NCBI GenBank assembly: GCA_903834845.1
Contig: CAILKW010000586.1
Coordinates: forward strand, 1 to 55,245
DNA: 55,245 nt
Origin: an uncultured Bacteroidia bacterium
Lineage (GTDB): Bacteria; Bacteroidota; Bacteroidia; Bacteroidales; Prolixibacteraceae
Reading direction: 5' to 3'
Part shown: piece after piece, positions 27,391-36,790 of the stretch
Layout of the letters: each line of letters opens with the position of its first letter
Numbering within the stretch: the first letter of the stretch is position 1
Program-made: the position numbers and the translations under genes
Notes under the pieces: generated by a model
Seen by the model: the letters and a program-made list of their open reading frames with translations, nothing else
What the model was told of the DNA's origin: nothing
Database searches by the model: none

Positions 27391-29823
27391 ATGAAAAAAC
27401 TATTCTTTTTCTTAATTGCAATTTACTTGATTTACCCCATTTACGCTGGTGAATTTTCAAAGGCAGAGGTTCGTGTCGGTTCTGACAAAGCAAATCCGGA
27501 TTATTCTCCATCAACAATCATGTGGATGAATCTACCAGCCAAAACATGGAATGAAGCTACACCAATTGGCAATGGAAGTCTGGGGGGTATGGTATTTGGA
27601 GGTACTTCAAACGAAAGGATACAGATTAATGATGACACATTCTGGTCTGGCCTACCACGGGATGTACAGAATCCGGCGGCGGCTCAATATTTACCTGAAA
27701 TAAGGAAATTAATTTTTGATGACAAAACCAAAGAAGCACAAAAGTTAATAGACTCTAAATTACTCGGACCCTATAATGAATGTTATATGCCTCTGGCAGA
27801 TATTCTTTTAGAAATAAATGACAGTCTTAATATCAGGAATTACCGCAGAGAATTGGATTTAAGCAAAGGGGTTGTTACCATTACATATTCACAAAAAGGG
27901 GTCAATTTTAAAAGGGTAATATTTGCATCATATCCCGATCAAACAATTGCAATAAATCTCACAGCCGATAAACCAAATGCGATTAATCTATCAGCCACCT
28001 TAGTCAGCACTGTAAAATATAACACAACAGTTGAGAATAATCAGGTAATCATTGACGGACAAGCACCAAGTCATGCGGAACCACATTATCAGGGGAAACA
28101 TGAACCCATTTATGATGAACGTGGCGGCATTCGATTTGAAGGACGGCTTTTGGTTAATAATGATGGTGGCAAGCTGACTCAATTAGGCAGTAAAATTGTT
28201 GTTAAAGGTTCTACTTCATTAACATTATTATTTGCTGCCGCTACCAGCTTTAATGGTTATAATAAAAACCCTGTTACGGATGGAAAAAATGAGAAGGCAA
28301 TTTGTTCTCAAAAAATCAATAATTTAGTATCAAAAGAATATAAAAATTTATATACTAATCACATAAAGGATTATTCGGAGTTATTCGGCAGGTTAAGCAT
28401 TGATTTGGGGAACTCCCCGGAATCATCAATGGCTTTAAATGAACGTGTACAGAATTACAAAAAAGGCTTAGATCCCTCACTAACCGCCCTATATTTCCAA
28501 TTTGGCCGTTACCTTCTAATCTCTTCATCGCGTCAGGGTACTCAGCCTGCCAATTTGCAGGGTATATGGAACAAGGATATGCAACCGGCGTGGAGTTCTA
28601 ACTACACACTAAATTGTAATGCCCAGATCAATTATTGGCCGGTTGAATCTGCAAATCTCTCGGAATGTCATCTGCCATTGATTGATATGATCAGAGAAGC
28701 GAGTGTTGACGGAGCAAAAACCGCAAAGAATCTCTATGGCGCAAGGGGTTGGATGGCGCATCATAACTTAGATATCTGGAGAACTACCTGGCCTGTTGGA
28801 GGTACAAACGGTACAGGTTTATGGGCAATATTTCAGGTGGGAGGAGCTTGGTTATGTCAGCATATCTGGGAGCATTACACTTATACACTGGATAAAAAAT
28901 TTCTGATGGATAATTACCCTTTATTAAAAGGAGCTACACAATTCTATTTAGATAATCTGCAAAAGGACAGGAAAGGATATTTGGTGACCAATCCTTCTGA
29001 ATCGTTCGAAAATCAATATATAAAGCCAAATGGAGAGAAAGGCTGGGTTTGCATGGGGTCAGCTCAGGATATGCAGATTATCCGTGCTCTTTTTGAAAAT
29101 ACGATGAAAGCTGCCGATATTCTTGGCGGAGATGATGCTTTTAAAACAGAGGTTGAGAAGAGCTATAATAAGTTAGCTCCTATGAAAATCAGTCTTAAAA
29201 CCGGTCGTTTACAGGAATGGAATGATGATTGGGAACCGGCAGATCCAAAAACTGATCAGATTGGGCATAGCTGGGGTTTTGTGGCAGGCAATTTAATTAC
29301 CCTCCGCAGAACACCTGAATTAGCTAAGGCATTCCGGAGAACGCTCGAGTATCATCATCTTGGGACTATTGATAATTATTGTAGCTGGCCGGCAGCATTT
29401 GCGAGCATGGATTGGGCAAGATTTGAAGAAGGAGATAGTCTTCAATGTATAATTGACCAACATTTTATTACTGCTCTTTCACCTAATCTGACTTCATATT
29501 GTAAAACTATGGATATGCGGGTTTGGCAAATAGATGGAAACCTGGGAGTTACCTCTGCCATTGCCGAAATGCTGCTGCAAAGTCATGCAGGAGAAATTAA
29601 TTTACTACCTGCTTTGCCTTCAAAATACCCAAATGGTTCAGTAAATGGACTCCGTGCAAGAGGAGCTTGTTCTATAAATATCGATTGGAAAGCAGGAACA
29701 CTTGTTAAAGCACAAATTACCTCTGACAAAGGTGGGTCTTTTACGATTCGATACAAAGAAAAAACCAAACAGGTAAAATTGAAATCCGGTGAATCAATTA
29801 TATTTAGCAGCTCACTCGAATAA
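27391..29823 (+). CDS. GH95 alpha-L-fucosidase (or alpha-L-galactosidase)
   Basis: This exported 810-aa inverting glycosidase should cut terminal alpha-1,2-linked L-fucose; some GH95 members prefer alpha-L-galactose. It has an N-terminal signal peptide (about 1-19). The GH95 beta-sandwich opens with TPIGNGSLGGMVFGG and DDTFWSG (residues 57-87), and a helical linker precedes the toroid (about 360-720). The catalytic set is complete by comparison with characterised GH95: Asn408 and Asn410 in LNCNAQINYWP, Glu540 in NPSESFENQY, and Asp in QIDGNLGVTS followed by EMLLQSHAG. It follows the beta-helix gene by 37 bp. A second, different GH95 (44161-46584) is present. It was used here as the template for reading the DUF5703-like proteins. 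Confidence 0.93.
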   Translation: MKKLFFFLIAIYLIYPIYAGEFSKAEVRVGSDKANPDYSPSTIMWMNLPAKTWNEATPIGNGSLGGMVFGGTSNERIQINDDTFWSGLPRDVQNPAAAQYLPEIRKLIFDDKTKEAQKLIDSKLLGPYNECYMPLADILLEINDSLNIRNYRRELDLSKGVVTITYSQKGVNFKRVIFASYPDQTIAINLTADKPNAINLSATLVSTVKYNTTVENNQVIIDGQAPSHAEPHYQGKHEPIYDERGGIRFEGRLLVNNDGGKLTQLGSKIVVKGSTSLTLLFAAATSFNGYNKNPVTDGKNEKAICSQKINNLVSKEYKNLYTNHIKDYSELFGRLSIDLGNSPESSMALNERVQNYKKGLDPSLTALYFQFGRYLLISSSRQGTQPANLQGIWNKDMQPAWSSNYTLNCNAQINYWPVESANLSECHLPLIDMIREASVDGAKTAKNLYGARGWMAHHNLDIWRTTWPVGGTNGTGLWAIFQVGGAWLCQHIWEHYTYTLDKKFLMDNYPLLKGATQFYLDNLQKDRKGYLVTNPSESFENQYIKPNGEKGWVCMGSAQDMQIIRALFENTMKAADILGGDDAFKTEVEKSYNKLAPMKISLKTGRLQEWNDDWEPADPKTDQIGHSWGFVAGNLITLRRTPELAKAFRRTLEYHHLGTIDNYCSWPAAFASMDWARFEEGDSLQCIIDQHFITALSPNLTSYCKTMDMRVWQIDGNLGVTSAIAEMLLQSHAGEINLLPALPSKYPNGSVNGLRARGACSINIDWKAGTLVKAQITSDKGGSFTIRYKEKTKQVKLKSGESIIFSSSLE

Positions 29824-29874
29824 ATCAAATTTGTTCTGATATCTTAAAAGCTCAAAAGTTAATTTCTAAAGATT

Positions 29875-29882
29875 TATATTTG
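29875..29882 (+). promoter_or_regulatory. Candidate -7 box in the gap before the 957-aa gene
   Basis: TATATTTG fits TAnnTTTG in the 363-bp gap, the longest gap inside the enzyme block. Transcription would start near 29888, just ahead of a 36-codon frame and about 300 nt before the 957-aa gene. No convincing -33 element. Confidence 0.35.
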
Positions 29883-29905
29883 TATAGAAGATAAAATTAT
29901 GGTTT

Positions 29906-30016
29906 ATGGAAAAAGTAATAAGTTTTTTTAAGCAATCTTCTTTCTTGGCTTTGCCTTTGATAAAACAGAGGAAAGAGGAGCTTTTATTATTGGCAAAGAC
30001 AGTTACTAAAATATAA
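29906..30016 (+). CDS. Possible 36-aa small protein
   Basis: An ATG 23 nt after the TATATTTG box opens 36 codons (MEKVISFFKQSSFLALPLIK...). The product is basic and hydrophobic in its centre (FFKQSSFLALPLIKQR) and could be membrane-associated or a leader peptide. It does not resemble any family I know. The rest of the gap 29824-30186 shows no other feature beyond a T-arm-like chance match near 30090. It may be chance. Confidence 0.2.
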   Translation: MEKVISFFKQSSFLALPLIKQRKEELLLLAKTVTKI

Positions 30017-30186
30017 CCCAAAATTTTATTTATTCTGAATGAATTTGTAAATCAATATGCAAAGACGGGAGTTGCCAAAGTGACGGAATGGAATTGAACC
30101 CGTCAGGAATATTCAGGTAAAGCTGTTTTGTAGTTAAGTAAAATAGAAATGGACGTTTAATTAATACTTCATCAATATTTAATAAT

Positions 30187-33060
30187 ATGAAATCAAATTT
30201 CAGCAAAATTATTTCTCTGGTTATCATACTTGGTGTTTCGGGTTTTCTTTGTTTTTCACAAATGATAACAGGTGATAAAATAAAAATGTATATTTTTCCG
30301 ATGAATCCGCGTCAGCATCCCGATGATGTCCGCAGGTACATAAAACCTCCCGATGCCGATGTTTTCGGAAACCAAATCCAATTTATGTCATTACGCAGTT
30401 TAGAGGATAACTATAAAAAATCTTTAGATGATTATACCATTAAATATGGACTTGGTGACATTATATGGCCTTCATATCCATTGATTTACAGGAAGGATCT
30501 CTCTGAAATTGTTCAGGAATTAAAAAAGAGAAATCTATATTTATTCGACCTTTGGGGATACGTTCCCGGCTCAGGACCAGGTGGTTATTGGCAGCAGTTT
30601 GTGGTTCCGCAGAAATCATTGGATATATTCCAAAAAGAGATGGGAGACCGTTGGCTGGGTATGGATAATGGTGAGCAGGATGGCAGGTATGTAGGTGGAT
30701 TTGCCAGCCAGATGGTATATCCCGGGGATAACAGGGAAAATCAATACCTGAATTTTCAAAACCATTTTCAGGGATTAACCGATAAGCTTGGTAATAAGAT
30801 GGCAACACTTGTTTCATTGAATTTCGGTCATTATTTTCTGAAAGAGGGTGTTTACACGCTAATCGGAGCTGAAACTGCCCAAGGGCTACCCAATGGCCAG
30901 GTATATTACTCGTTTATCAGGGGAGCGGGGAAACAATACGGTGTTCCCTGGTTTGGCAACGCTTCAGTATGGAATCGTTGGGGATGGAAAAATTATTCCG
31001 GAATCACTGAATATAATGGCGGCGACACTGAAGGAACCAGCCTGAGCTTACTAAAACGGCTTATTTACAGCCATATCATGTACGATTGTGTGGCAGTAGG
31101 ATTCGAGTCATCATTACTTAACAAAAAAGAGGAACTGAGTCCGATTGGAAAAATTCAGCAATCAGCTTACAAATGGGTAAAAAAATACGGTGATCCCGGT
31201 CATCTATATACTCCGGTTGCGGTAATGGTTGATTTCTTTTCGGGATGGTCTTTTCCCCGCCATCTCTATTCCGGAAATATTTATCGTGTTTGGGGCAACC
31301 TTCCTTATGAAGAAGGTGATTATCTTACCGATGGCATTATAAATATGCTTTACCCAGGGTATCAGGATGCCTCATATTTTCATGATGAAACAGGTTTCAT
31401 TGCACCAACTCCTTATGGTGATGTAGCCGATTGTATTCTTAGTGATTGCCCGTTATGGTTACTAAAACAGTATCCGGTTCTTGTTATCGGAGACAAACTA
31501 AAGGGCGGTAATGAAATAAAGGATAAACTGGAAAAATATGTCGAATCAGGAGGCCATCTGATTATAACTTCAGGAAGTTTGGAAAATATCCCCGGCGGAT
31601 TATCAGGAATCACTATCGGCAAAGGTGATAAAGCGTTTGATTCAAATGCAATGATTTCTTATAACAATTCCGAAATGAAAGAAACATCTTCATTTATGGT
31701 CAAAGACATCATTGCACCAGCCAATTCTATTACTATTGCAACTTGCAACAATAAACCAATAGTTGTGGAGCATGGGGTTGGAATGGGTAAGATAACTGTT
31801 TTTGCAGCTTCCTTCGGGTTAGGTCAGCACCCACAGGATTTACCCAAATCCTCTGTTGACGTGGCTCTGAAAACTCCATTCCCTTTACTTACTCATGTGA
31901 AGAGTGTACTTGGAGATATTTTCAGCAGGACTGAAATATTTGAAACAGATAAAAATCTAAGTTTGATCACTTGCCGGAAAGGTAAAGGAGAATTCACAGT
32001 AGCGATAACTAATAACTCGTGGCACGAGATGCCATTCCAGATCTCTGCCAAAGTAGGTAAAATCTTAAATATGACCGAATTGCCAATAGATTGTTCGGAA
32101 CAAAAAGCTATTGGATTCCAACCTAAAATAGTAGTGAGTAAAGCCGGAAAGAATACGGGAAAAACAATTGCAGGCGGCGATGTGCGGATTTTCAATATCA
32201 AAATTGAAGGAAATAACATTGAGGATATCCCATTTATACAACCTTCGCCAAATCCTGTTAACAGGGGATTGACACTTAGGAATATTACTTCGGTAAAACA
32301 AGAAATCTTGCTTCGACCTACTTTCTTTCAACATTTCGACAAGGTAATTATTGATTGGAAATACCTGGTAAATAAGGATAAAGCAATTATTGCCGAAGAA
32401 TCAGGCTGGATAAATAGGCAGGGATTAAAAGTGATTGTTGATTTTTCATCCGGAATTAATCTTTTCCCTGATCTGAGGCTGGTAAACAATGATTCTTTGG
32501 AATTTAACAGAAGCATGGCAACTATCAAATCTGTAATTGACAAAATGGCTGTTTTAGGGGCCAGAGATCTGGTTTTGACCACGCACCGGACGGTTGAAAA
32601 CAATTTCACTAATGAAGAATTCGAGGAATCAATTAAAAATACCATAAAGGAGATTTGTCGATATTCTGCGAGGGAGATGATAAACGTTAATCTGAAAATG
32701 ACTTATGGAAGAAATGCTGCCAATCTTGGGCAAATCTCATCTATAGTTAAATCTGTAAACGAAGCCAATCTCTACGTTTCACCTGCTACAGCCTTAATTT
32801 TGAGCAATCCTGATGAATTTGATAAAAACCTTGCCTTGTTGAAAAATCTAAAATTACGATTACTCTTCGTTAGTGCATTTGAAAAAGATATTTATAATTC
32901 CCTCTGGAATATCAATAAAACGATAAGCGATTTTCCCGAAAAGCAGAAATTAAAACTAATGCTTTCAGCTAATCCGGAAAGTACTCTTATACTTGATGCC
33001 ATATATTGCGATCGGGATGAGGAATATTTAGATATAAAAACAATTGAAAATCTCAAATAA
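30187..33060 (+). CDS. Exported multidomain protein, putative TIM-barrel glycosidase of unassigned family
   Basis: I do not recognise a named family for this 957-aa protein. A signal peptide ends near LCFSQ (about 25). Residues about 35-370 look like a TIM barrel, with acidic clusters such as GMDNGEQDGRYVGG and TEYNGGDTEG and many aromatic residues (GYVPGSGPGGYWQQF, NRWGWKNYSG). A Rossmann/amidotransferase-like segment follows (about 420-480; YPVLVIGDKLKGG, LEKYVESGGHLIITSG), as in the trimerisation-type domain of GH42 beta-galactosidases. A beta-sandwich-like part comes next. The last 200 residues (VIDKMAVLGARDLVLTTHR, NLKMTYGRN) resemble a sugar-isomerase-type TIM barrel. The downstream gene begins 2 bp after this stop. 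Its setting among fucosidases and a sulfatase supports a glycan-processing role, not a proven activity. Confidence 0.6.
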   Translation: MKSNFSKIISLVIILGVSGFLCFSQMITGDKIKMYIFPMNPRQHPDDVRRYIKPPDADVFGNQIQFMSLRSLEDNYKKSLDDYTIKYGLGDIIWPSYPLIYRKDLSEIVQELKKRNLYLFDLWGYVPGSGPGGYWQQFVVPQKSLDIFQKEMGDRWLGMDNGEQDGRYVGGFASQMVYPGDNRENQYLNFQNHFQGLTDKLGNKMATLVSLNFGHYFLKEGVYTLIGAETAQGLPNGQVYYSFIRGAGKQYGVPWFGNASVWNRWGWKNYSGITEYNGGDTEGTSLSLLKRLIYSHIMYDCVAVGFESSLLNKKEELSPIGKIQQSAYKWVKKYGDPGHLYTPVAVMVDFFSGWSFPRHLYSGNIYRVWGNLPYEEGDYLTDGIINMLYPGYQDASYFHDETGFIAPTPYGDVADCILSDCPLWLLKQYPVLVIGDKLKGGNEIKDKLEKYVESGGHLIITSGSLENIPGGLSGITIGKGDKAFDSNAMISYNNSEMKETSSFMVKDIIAPANSITIATCNNKPIVVEHGVGMGKITVFAASFGLGQHPQDLPKSSVDVALKTPFPLLTHVKSVLGDIFSRTEIFETDKNLSLITCRKGKGEFTVAITNNSWHEMPFQISAKVGKILNMTELPIDCSEQKAIGFQPKIVVSKAGKNTGKTIAGGDVRIFNIKIEGNNIEDIPFIQPSPNPVNRGLTLRNITSVKQEILLRPTFFQHFDKVIIDWKYLVNKDKAIIAEESGWINRQGLKVIVDFSSGINLFPDLRLVNNDSLEFNRSMATIKSVIDKMAVLGARDLVLTTHRTVENNFTNEEFEESIKNTIKEICRYSAREMINVNLKMTYGRNAANLGQISSIVKSVNEANLYVSPATALILSNPDEFDKNLALLKNLKLRLLFVSAFEKDIYNSLWNINKTISDFPEKQKLKLMLSANPESTLILDAIYCDRDEEYLDIKTIENLK

Positions 33061-33062
33061 CC

Positions 33063-35171
33063 ATGAAGATATTTGCGATTGGAAGGATTGACGAAAGGTT
33101 TTCGGAACTCATGCCGTTCAAGTCGTTTGGTCTGGGAGTACTGCTCTTCTTTTTGGTTGCTGCGCAAATTTCAGCACAACAACCAATATTAGAAAAAACT
33201 AATATAAATCAGATAAACGATTTGCATCATCATTGGATAGTCGGGATAGATCTGAAAAATGGAATAACCCATTTGGGAATAGATTCTGAAGAAACAGGCC
33301 GGGCCGTGACTAACTTACTGGCTGAACCAATCAAAATGTCATGGGATGGATGCAGTGAAAAGGGATCCGCATGGAATAAAATATCTGAAAACAAATACGA
33401 GACTACTGTTGAATCAGTTAAAGGTCAAGGAACTGTAAAGTGGTTGGTCAGTGAAAATGCGGGCGACATGCTTTGGCAGATCGAATACTCAGGCAGGGAA
33501 AGTATCCGGAATTTCAGAATTGAGCTGCCTGTTAGTGCCTTACAGGCGGCTGCAGTTCTGATACCGTCAAAACTGGATAAAAGTAATCAGGGATTGGGTC
33601 CCTGGTTACTGGTTGCCCCTGATTTCGGTCATTTGCTGGTAACTTCAGACTCTGACATACAACTTGTTGGTATCAACGACGGTGTACGGGGAGGTGGAAG
33701 CAATGCCGTAAGCACTGGTGTTGATCCACGACTTCGGGGACAAAAATGGCTTGAAGCGAGTGAAATAAAGGACTTCAAGGCTGGAAAGCTGAATCTTACG
33801 TTTCGGGGAAATGAGGCTTTAGACGATGGGAAAAGTATAAAACTCAGGTTTCATACTACAGAAATGCCCAAACCTGAAGGTATTGAAGCAGGATTGTGGG
33901 AAAAAATACGCCGACCTTATCTTAACAATTGGCAACCTTGCGGAACATGGGCAGGACCCAAAAGGGAAATGGTGCTTTCTAATAATGTTCTTTCTGATCC
34001 CGCCTCTATTTCATTATGGTTTTATTCCGACCCTATGATTTTTTGGCATACTCCGGTTAAAGGTATTGATATGATTAATTTGCTTAAACATTCACTTGAT
34101 TATTATCTTGATAACGAAGTCAGTGCGCAAGGTCATGTTAATGCTTTTGGCAAAATGTACGACCTATATGTATCCTGTGGCGGAAGTCTTATCATCTCAT
34201 CTTGGGACTACTACAATATTTCTAATGACAAAATATGGCTTGAAAAAAGAATACGGAATTTGCATCTCATAGCAGATTACCTGCTACGCCGCGATGTTGA
34301 CAAAGATGGCATGATCGAAAGTATAAATAGCGGGAACTCTGGCACACTGCGCGATCCTGAACGTGCAGACAGTTGGTTTGAAATGATGAATTTTGGCCAT
34401 AAAAACACGTGGACAAATCTTATCTCTTATCGTTCTTTTTTGTGCCTGTCACAACTGCTTGATGAGATAGGACAAACAGAGGGCGCAATTTATTACCGGC
34501 AAAAGGCCGAACTACTTAGAAAGGCTTTCGTGAAAAATTTCCTTAGCCCTGAAAACGGCTGGTTTGTCAGCTGGATAAGTCTTGATGGACAAGTTCACGA
34601 TTACTGTCATACTTTTATAAATGGTTTGGCTGTTGCCTATGGAATGGTATCACCTGAACAAGGAAAGATTATTTTGGAAAAGGTAGTGGCAAAATCTAAA
34701 ACGATTGGCTTTAACAGTTGGCATCTTGGTGTACCGGCAAATTTAATTCCAAGTAAGAAAGAGGATATGATTGGGCCGCGGATTGGCATCAATGGAAAAC
34801 CCGTAAAAAATGATTTCTACTGGCCAGATAACCTTACTGAAGAGATGGCATTTGGAAATCGTTATGCTAATGGTACAATACATCCTCCGCTTGTATGGCC
34901 TTATCTGCTTGGTTTGCAGGTAGCAGGTCTTACTGTGGAAGCCGATCGAATATTAGACGGCATGATAGTATCTGCTCAGGAAGGATTGTTTCAGAATGGT
35001 ATTGTTAATGTGGGTTATGGCGGTGCAGAGCACTTTTATTCAAATGGACTTACCTGCGGCTATGAAGGTTATCTACCTGAGAGCTTCAACTTTTTGATGG
35101 CGTGTTTTACAAGAGACCCTCTAATGAGAAACAAGCTTTTAAAGCCAATGAGGATTATGGAAAACCATTAA
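33063..35171 (+). CDS. Exported (alpha/alpha)6-toroid-like protein, putative glycosidase (unassigned family, copy 1)
   Basis: The 702-aa protein has a signal peptide ending at ISAQ. The ATG at 33063 is kept, although Met17 (33111) would give a tidier signal and cannot be excluded. The N-terminal half (about 40-280) is rich in short strands, like a beta-sandwich. The C-terminal half is helical and repetitive, as in six-hairpin glycosidases: NNVLSDP, LLRRDVDKDGMIES-x-x-SGNSG (acidic, candidate active-site loop), FGHKNTW, FVKNFLSPENGWFVSW and HLGVP. All these motifs recur in the gene at 36791-38782. The locus pattern of copy 1, sulfatase, copy 2 suggests that the three act on one sulfated unit. 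I do not know a characterised relative; GH63/GH37-like clans share the D-x-D-x-DG type motif. Confidence 0.6.
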   Translation: MKIFAIGRIDERFSELMPFKSFGLGVLLFFLVAAQISAQQPILEKTNINQINDLHHHWIVGIDLKNGITHLGIDSEETGRAVTNLLAEPIKMSWDGCSEKGSAWNKISENKYETTVESVKGQGTVKWLVSENAGDMLWQIEYSGRESIRNFRIELPVSALQAAAVLIPSKLDKSNQGLGPWLLVAPDFGHLLVTSDSDIQLVGINDGVRGGGSNAVSTGVDPRLRGQKWLEASEIKDFKAGKLNLTFRGNEALDDGKSIKLRFHTTEMPKPEGIEAGLWEKIRRPYLNNWQPCGTWAGPKREMVLSNNVLSDPASISLWFYSDPMIFWHTPVKGIDMINLLKHSLDYYLDNEVSAQGHVNAFGKMYDLYVSCGGSLIISSWDYYNISNDKIWLEKRIRNLHLIADYLLRRDVDKDGMIESINSGNSGTLRDPERADSWFEMMNFGHKNTWTNLISYRSFLCLSQLLDEIGQTEGAIYYRQKAELLRKAFVKNFLSPENGWFVSWISLDGQVHDYCHTFINGLAVAYGMVSPEQGKIILEKVVAKSKTIGFNSWHLGVPANLIPSKKEDMIGPRIGINGKPVKNDFYWPDNLTEEMAFGNRYANGTIHPPLVWPYLLGLQVAGLTVEADRILDGMIVSAQEGLFQNGIVNVGYGGAEHFYSNGLTCGYEGYLPESFNFLMACFTRDPLMRNKLLKPMRIMENH

Positions 35172-35208
35172 AAATTATTACATTTATCTGTTAGATAAGA
35201 ATTTGTTT

Positions 35209-36765
35209 ATGAAAGAGATTAAAATTTTGCCTGTTACCTTTGCATTAACTGCCGTATTATTTACAAGTGGCCAAAAATTTTTTGCGGCGAAAAAGCAAAA
35301 TATCATTCTGATCCTTGCTGATGACATGAGTTATTTCGATTTGAGTTGTCTTGGGCAAAAAAAATTTAAAACTCCCAACATTGATAAACTATATAATGAT
35401 GGCCTGTTTTTTAGTCAGGCATACTGCGGAGCCCCCGAGTGTACCCCGTCGCGTTGTACTTTAATGCAAGGAAAACATTTGGGTCACAGTCGTATTCGCC
35501 TTAATAACTCTGTGCGTGGTCAGGATCATCTGATTGATCAAGATATCACAATAGCCGAAATGTTAAAAAAGGGTGGTTACAATACAGGGTTTGTAGGAAA
35601 ATGGGGAATGGGTCTTCCGAGAACAGAAGGAACACCTGAAAAACAAGGGTTCGATTATTCTTACGGTTATACAGACCAGCTCACTGCACATGGCTATTAT
35701 CCCAACTACCTTTACGAGAACGGCAAACCGGTGTCATTCCCCGAAAACTATGGTTTCAATATGGCAAAAGTTTATAAGCATACTTCTAGCAAGGAGGGCT
35801 TAAATATTTACAATGAAAATGGTGAACTGATTCCTGATGGCGTTAAAGACCCCGCAAAAGCCAAAAACTCCCAAAATCTGATACATGAAAAGGCACTTCA
35901 TTTTATCAGAGATAATCAAAAGTCACCATTTTTCCTGTATTATGCCACACAACTCCCTCATGGTCCGTTAATAACACCAAATCTTGGGGAGTTTAAAGAC
36001 GAACCGTGGGAACTGAAAAACAAAGAATGGGCCGCTATGATGACACATCTTGACCGCCATATCGGTGAATTGATTGATTTAACCGTTGAGCTGGGTATCG
36101 AAAAAAACACCATATTTCTATTTGCCTCCGATAACGGATATTCCCATTGGGGCTATATGAATCGTGCCCGTTATGAGGATGACCCTGTTTTTAAAAATAA
36201 AGGACCATGGAAAGGGGGCAAGTTTTCATCTTTCGATGGAGGAATGAGAGTTCCTTTAATAGCTTATTGCCCCGGTAAAATTCCACATAACACTACCGCG
36301 CACCCAGTCGTACTATATGATTTATTTGCAACCGCTTGTGATATAGCTGGTGTAAAATCTCCCGAAAACGATGGAATAAGCATAGTGCCTTTATTGATGG
36401 GAAAACCCGAAAAACAGAAAAATCATGCATTCTTCTACTGGGGTGGCGGAACCTTTATGCCTCAAGCCCAAGCTGTAAGATTAGGCGACTGGTTCGGAAT
36501 GAGAGCTAGCATAAATGAGCCTGTTCAATTGTGGAATCTGCAAAAGGATTTGAAGTGCGAGCGTAATGTAGCAGGTGAAAATCCCTCAATTATAAGGGAG
36601 ATTTTGCATATTATGGAAAAGGAGCATGAAGATAGCGAATGGTATGAAAATCCGGGAGATTCTGCCTCAGATATTAAGGCAAAAAAAGAAAAAGCACAAA
36701 AGAATAATACCATGCAGAATGATATTGGGCCAAATACCCAATTTCAGGAAAATATTGTAAACTAG
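35209..36765 (+). CDS. S1-family (formylglycine-dependent) sulfatase
   Basis: This exported enzyme hydrolyses sulfate esters on glycans. The ATG at 35209 is preferred to the TTG at 35203 and gives 518 aa with an N-terminal signal peptide (cleavage near FFAA). The maturation motif C-x-P-S-R is present at residues 78-82 (CTPSR), so the Cys would become formylglycine, followed by CTLMQGKHLGHSR. Metal ligands match the family: two Asp in LILADDMSY near residue 39, and D-N in FASDNGYSHW. It needs an anSME-type activating enzyme, which is not in this window. It sits between two paralogous unassigned proteins, pointing to a sulfated sugar in the target glycan. The S1 subfamily cannot be decided by eye. 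Confidence 0.95.
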   Translation: MKEIKILPVTFALTAVLFTSGQKFFAAKKQNIILILADDMSYFDLSCLGQKKFKTPNIDKLYNDGLFFSQAYCGAPECTPSRCTLMQGKHLGHSRIRLNNSVRGQDHLIDQDITIAEMLKKGGYNTGFVGKWGMGLPRTEGTPEKQGFDYSYGYTDQLTAHGYYPNYLYENGKPVSFPENYGFNMAKVYKHTSSKEGLNIYNENGELIPDGVKDPAKAKNSQNLIHEKALHFIRDNQKSPFFLYYATQLPHGPLITPNLGEFKDEPWELKNKEWAAMMTHLDRHIGELIDLTVELGIEKNTIFLFASDNGYSHWGYMNRARYEDDPVFKNKGPWKGGKFSSFDGGMRVPLIAYCPGKIPHNTTAHPVVLYDLFATACDIAGVKSPENDGISIVPLLMGKPEKQKNHAFFYWGGGTFMPQAQAVRLGDWFGMRASINEPVQLWNLQKDLKCERNVAGENPSIIREILHIMEKEHEDSEWYENPGDSASDIKAKKEKAQKNNTMQNDIGPNTQFQENIVN

Positions 36766-36790
36766 TCAAAAACCTAAAAAGTTGAAATAT

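Noticed and set aside
30080-30110. tRNA T-arm-like string on the minus strand (GGTTCAATTCC)
   Set aside because: The flanking bases do not form a T-stem or acceptor stem, and no anticodon arm is present.
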